A stretch of DNA of 7,758 nt, taken from positions 1 to 7,758 of the forward strand of contig JAKAGP010000070.1 in the NCBI GenBank assembly GCA_021825785.1, given 5' to 3'. Numbering within the stretch: position 1 is the stretch's first letter; every line of letters begins with the position of its first letter. Shown in pieces: positions 6,894 through 7,758 of the stretch. Both the position numbers and the translations under genes were made by a program. The notes beneath the pieces are model-generated. The model searched no databases. It had not been told where the DNA came from and worked only from the letters and a program-made list of their open reading frames with translations. Origin of the DNA: Nitrospirota bacterium. GTDB lineage: Bacteria; Nitrospirota; Thermodesulfovibrionia; Thermodesulfovibrionales; JdFR-88.

Positions 6894-7758
6894 TTACCTT
6901 TTCTTCTTCACCGCGTGGCCGCCGAATTCCTGCCGCAAGGCAGCCTGAAGCTTGCTGGAGAAGGTCCCCAGCCCCCTCGACCCGAACCGCTGAAAAAGCG
7001 AAGAGGCTATCACAGGCATCGGCACTCCCGCCTCTATCGCAGCTTCCACGGTCCAGCGTCCTTCTCCGGAGTCTTCCACGTAGCCTTCTATAAGGGAGAG
7101 GTTCCTGTCTTTTTTGAAGGCGTCTTCCACAAGCTCCAGTAGCCATGACCTTATTACGCTGCCCCGGTTCCAAAGGCGGGCCAATTTTGAAAAATCCAGG
7201 GCCTCCCCGTATTCCGATGCCTTTATGAGGGCAAAACCCTCGCCATAGGCCTGCATCATCCCATACTCTATGCCGTTATGCACCATCTTCACGAAGTGGC
7301 CCGCCGAAACCCGGCCGCAGTGCAGATAACCTTCAGGGGGTGCGAGGGTCTTGAAGATGGGCTCCAGCCTGCGAAAGAGCTTTCTGTCCCCTCCTATCAT
7401 CAGGCAATAGCCCTCCTTGAGCCCCCAGATGCCGCCGCTTACTCCGGCATCCATATAGTTCAAACCAAGCGGCCTCAGTTCCATTTCATGCCGCTGGTCG
7501 TCTTTGTAATGGGAGTTCCCGCCGTCTATTATGGTGTCGCCTTTTTTAAGCAGGCCCATCAGCGCCTGGATGGTATCATCAACCGGTTTACCCGCCGGCA
7601 CCATGATCCAGACCGCCCTGGGGGGGACAAGGAGGCCAACAAGCTCTTCGAGTGTTGAGGCGCCCTTTGCCCCAAAAGCAGCCGTTTCTTTTACCTTCTC
7701 AGGACTCCTGTCGTAGACCGCAACCTTGTGCCGCCCCTTGAGAAGCCGCCTGGCCATG
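6894..7758 (-). CDS. gnd: 6-Phosphogluconate dehydrogenase, short type, 5' end cut by window
   Basis: This enzyme oxidatively decarboxylates 6-phosphogluconate to ribulose 5-phosphate and CO2, reducing NAD(P)+; it is the last oxidative PPP step and supplies the substrate pool for transketolase and transaldolase. The visible 287 residues end at a TAA at 6894-6896 and correspond to all but roughly the first 14 residues of the short form (about 300 residues, versus about 470 for E. coli Gnd). The first visible ATG (7755-7757) is therefore an internal Met, and the Rossmann GxGxxG loop lies outside the window. Visible motifs (fragment numbering): DGGNS (78-82), VSGGIWG (106-112), and GHFVKMVHNGIEYG (153-166) with catalytic K157, N161 and E164; WNRGSVIRSWLLEL (196-209) is typical of the short form. 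The second strand ends in VYDRS, with D16 where NADP-type enzymes such as E. coli Gnd have Asn, hinting at NAD+ use. The gene faces tkt-tal and is transcribed separately. Confidence 0.96.
   Translation of the reverse strand, partial: MARRLLKGRHKVAVYDRSPEKVKETAAFGAKGASTLEELVGLLVPPRAVWIMVPAGKPVDDTIQALMGLLKKGDTIIDGGNSHYKDDQRHEMELRPLGLNYMDAGVSGGIWGLKEGYCLMIGGDRKLFRRLEPIFKTLAPPEGYLHCGRVSAGHFVKMVHNGIEYGMMQAYGEGFALIKASEYGEALDFSKLARLWNRGSVIRSWLLELVEDAFKKDRNLSLIEGYVEDSGEGRWTVEAAIEAGVPMPVIASSLFQRFGSRGLGTFSSKLQAALRQEFGGHAVKKKR

Noticed and set aside
6803..7142. Plus-strand open frames (6803-7093 and 6873-7142) over the gnd 3' end
   Set aside because: They overlap clear 6-phosphogluconate dehydrogenase coding sequence on the other strand and are rich in Arg, Pro and Ser, as expected of shadow frames.

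Overview
This window is a bacterial chromosomal segment dominated by pentose phosphate pathway (PPP) genes. Genes are tightly spaced, start codons mostly have GGAGG-type ribosome binding sites, and there are no introns, mobile elements, CRISPR arrays or RNA genes. The transketolase/transaldolase part is GC-rich: hand counts give 41/60 GC at 1921-1980 and 37/60 at 4021-4080. The host cannot be named from this sequence alone. The many Fe-S cysteines in the radical SAM enzyme would suit an anaerobe or microaerophile, but that is only an inference.

Layout from left to right: (1) a short 5' stretch (1-112) ending in a good ribosome binding site; (2) a radical SAM protein of unknown function (113-1573, +); (3) transketolase tkt (1639-3711, +); (4) transaldolase tal (3740-4903, +), followed by a strong terminator-like hairpin (4982-5010); (5) a probable separate transcription unit, with an extended -10 promoter and a multi-spanning membrane protein resembling GT-C (dolichyl-phosphate-mannose/ArnT-like) glycosyltransferases (5108-6718, +), in clearly more AT-rich DNA (23/60 and 24/60 GC in two sampled stretches); (6) a 175-base gap between convergent genes; (7) the short-type 6-phosphogluconate dehydrogenase gnd (6894 to beyond 7758, -), whose first roughly 14 codons lie past the right edge.

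How the genes fit together: 6-phosphogluconate dehydrogenase makes ribulose 5-phosphate in the oxidative PPP branch. Transketolase and transaldolase then interconvert C3-C7 sugar phosphates in the non-oxidative branch and link to glycolysis. The radical SAM gene lies upstream on the same strand with no visible terminator before tkt, so the three plus-strand genes probably form one operon. Its link to sugar metabolism is unexplained. The membrane glycosyltransferase-like gene looks like an unrelated, perhaps later-acquired, insertion between the PPP genes.

No clearly new multi-gene system is visible. The points most worth a second look are the uncharacterised radical SAM enzyme with a one-motif SPASM-like C-terminus at the head of a tkt-tal operon, and a glutamine where transketolases normally have an active-site histidine.
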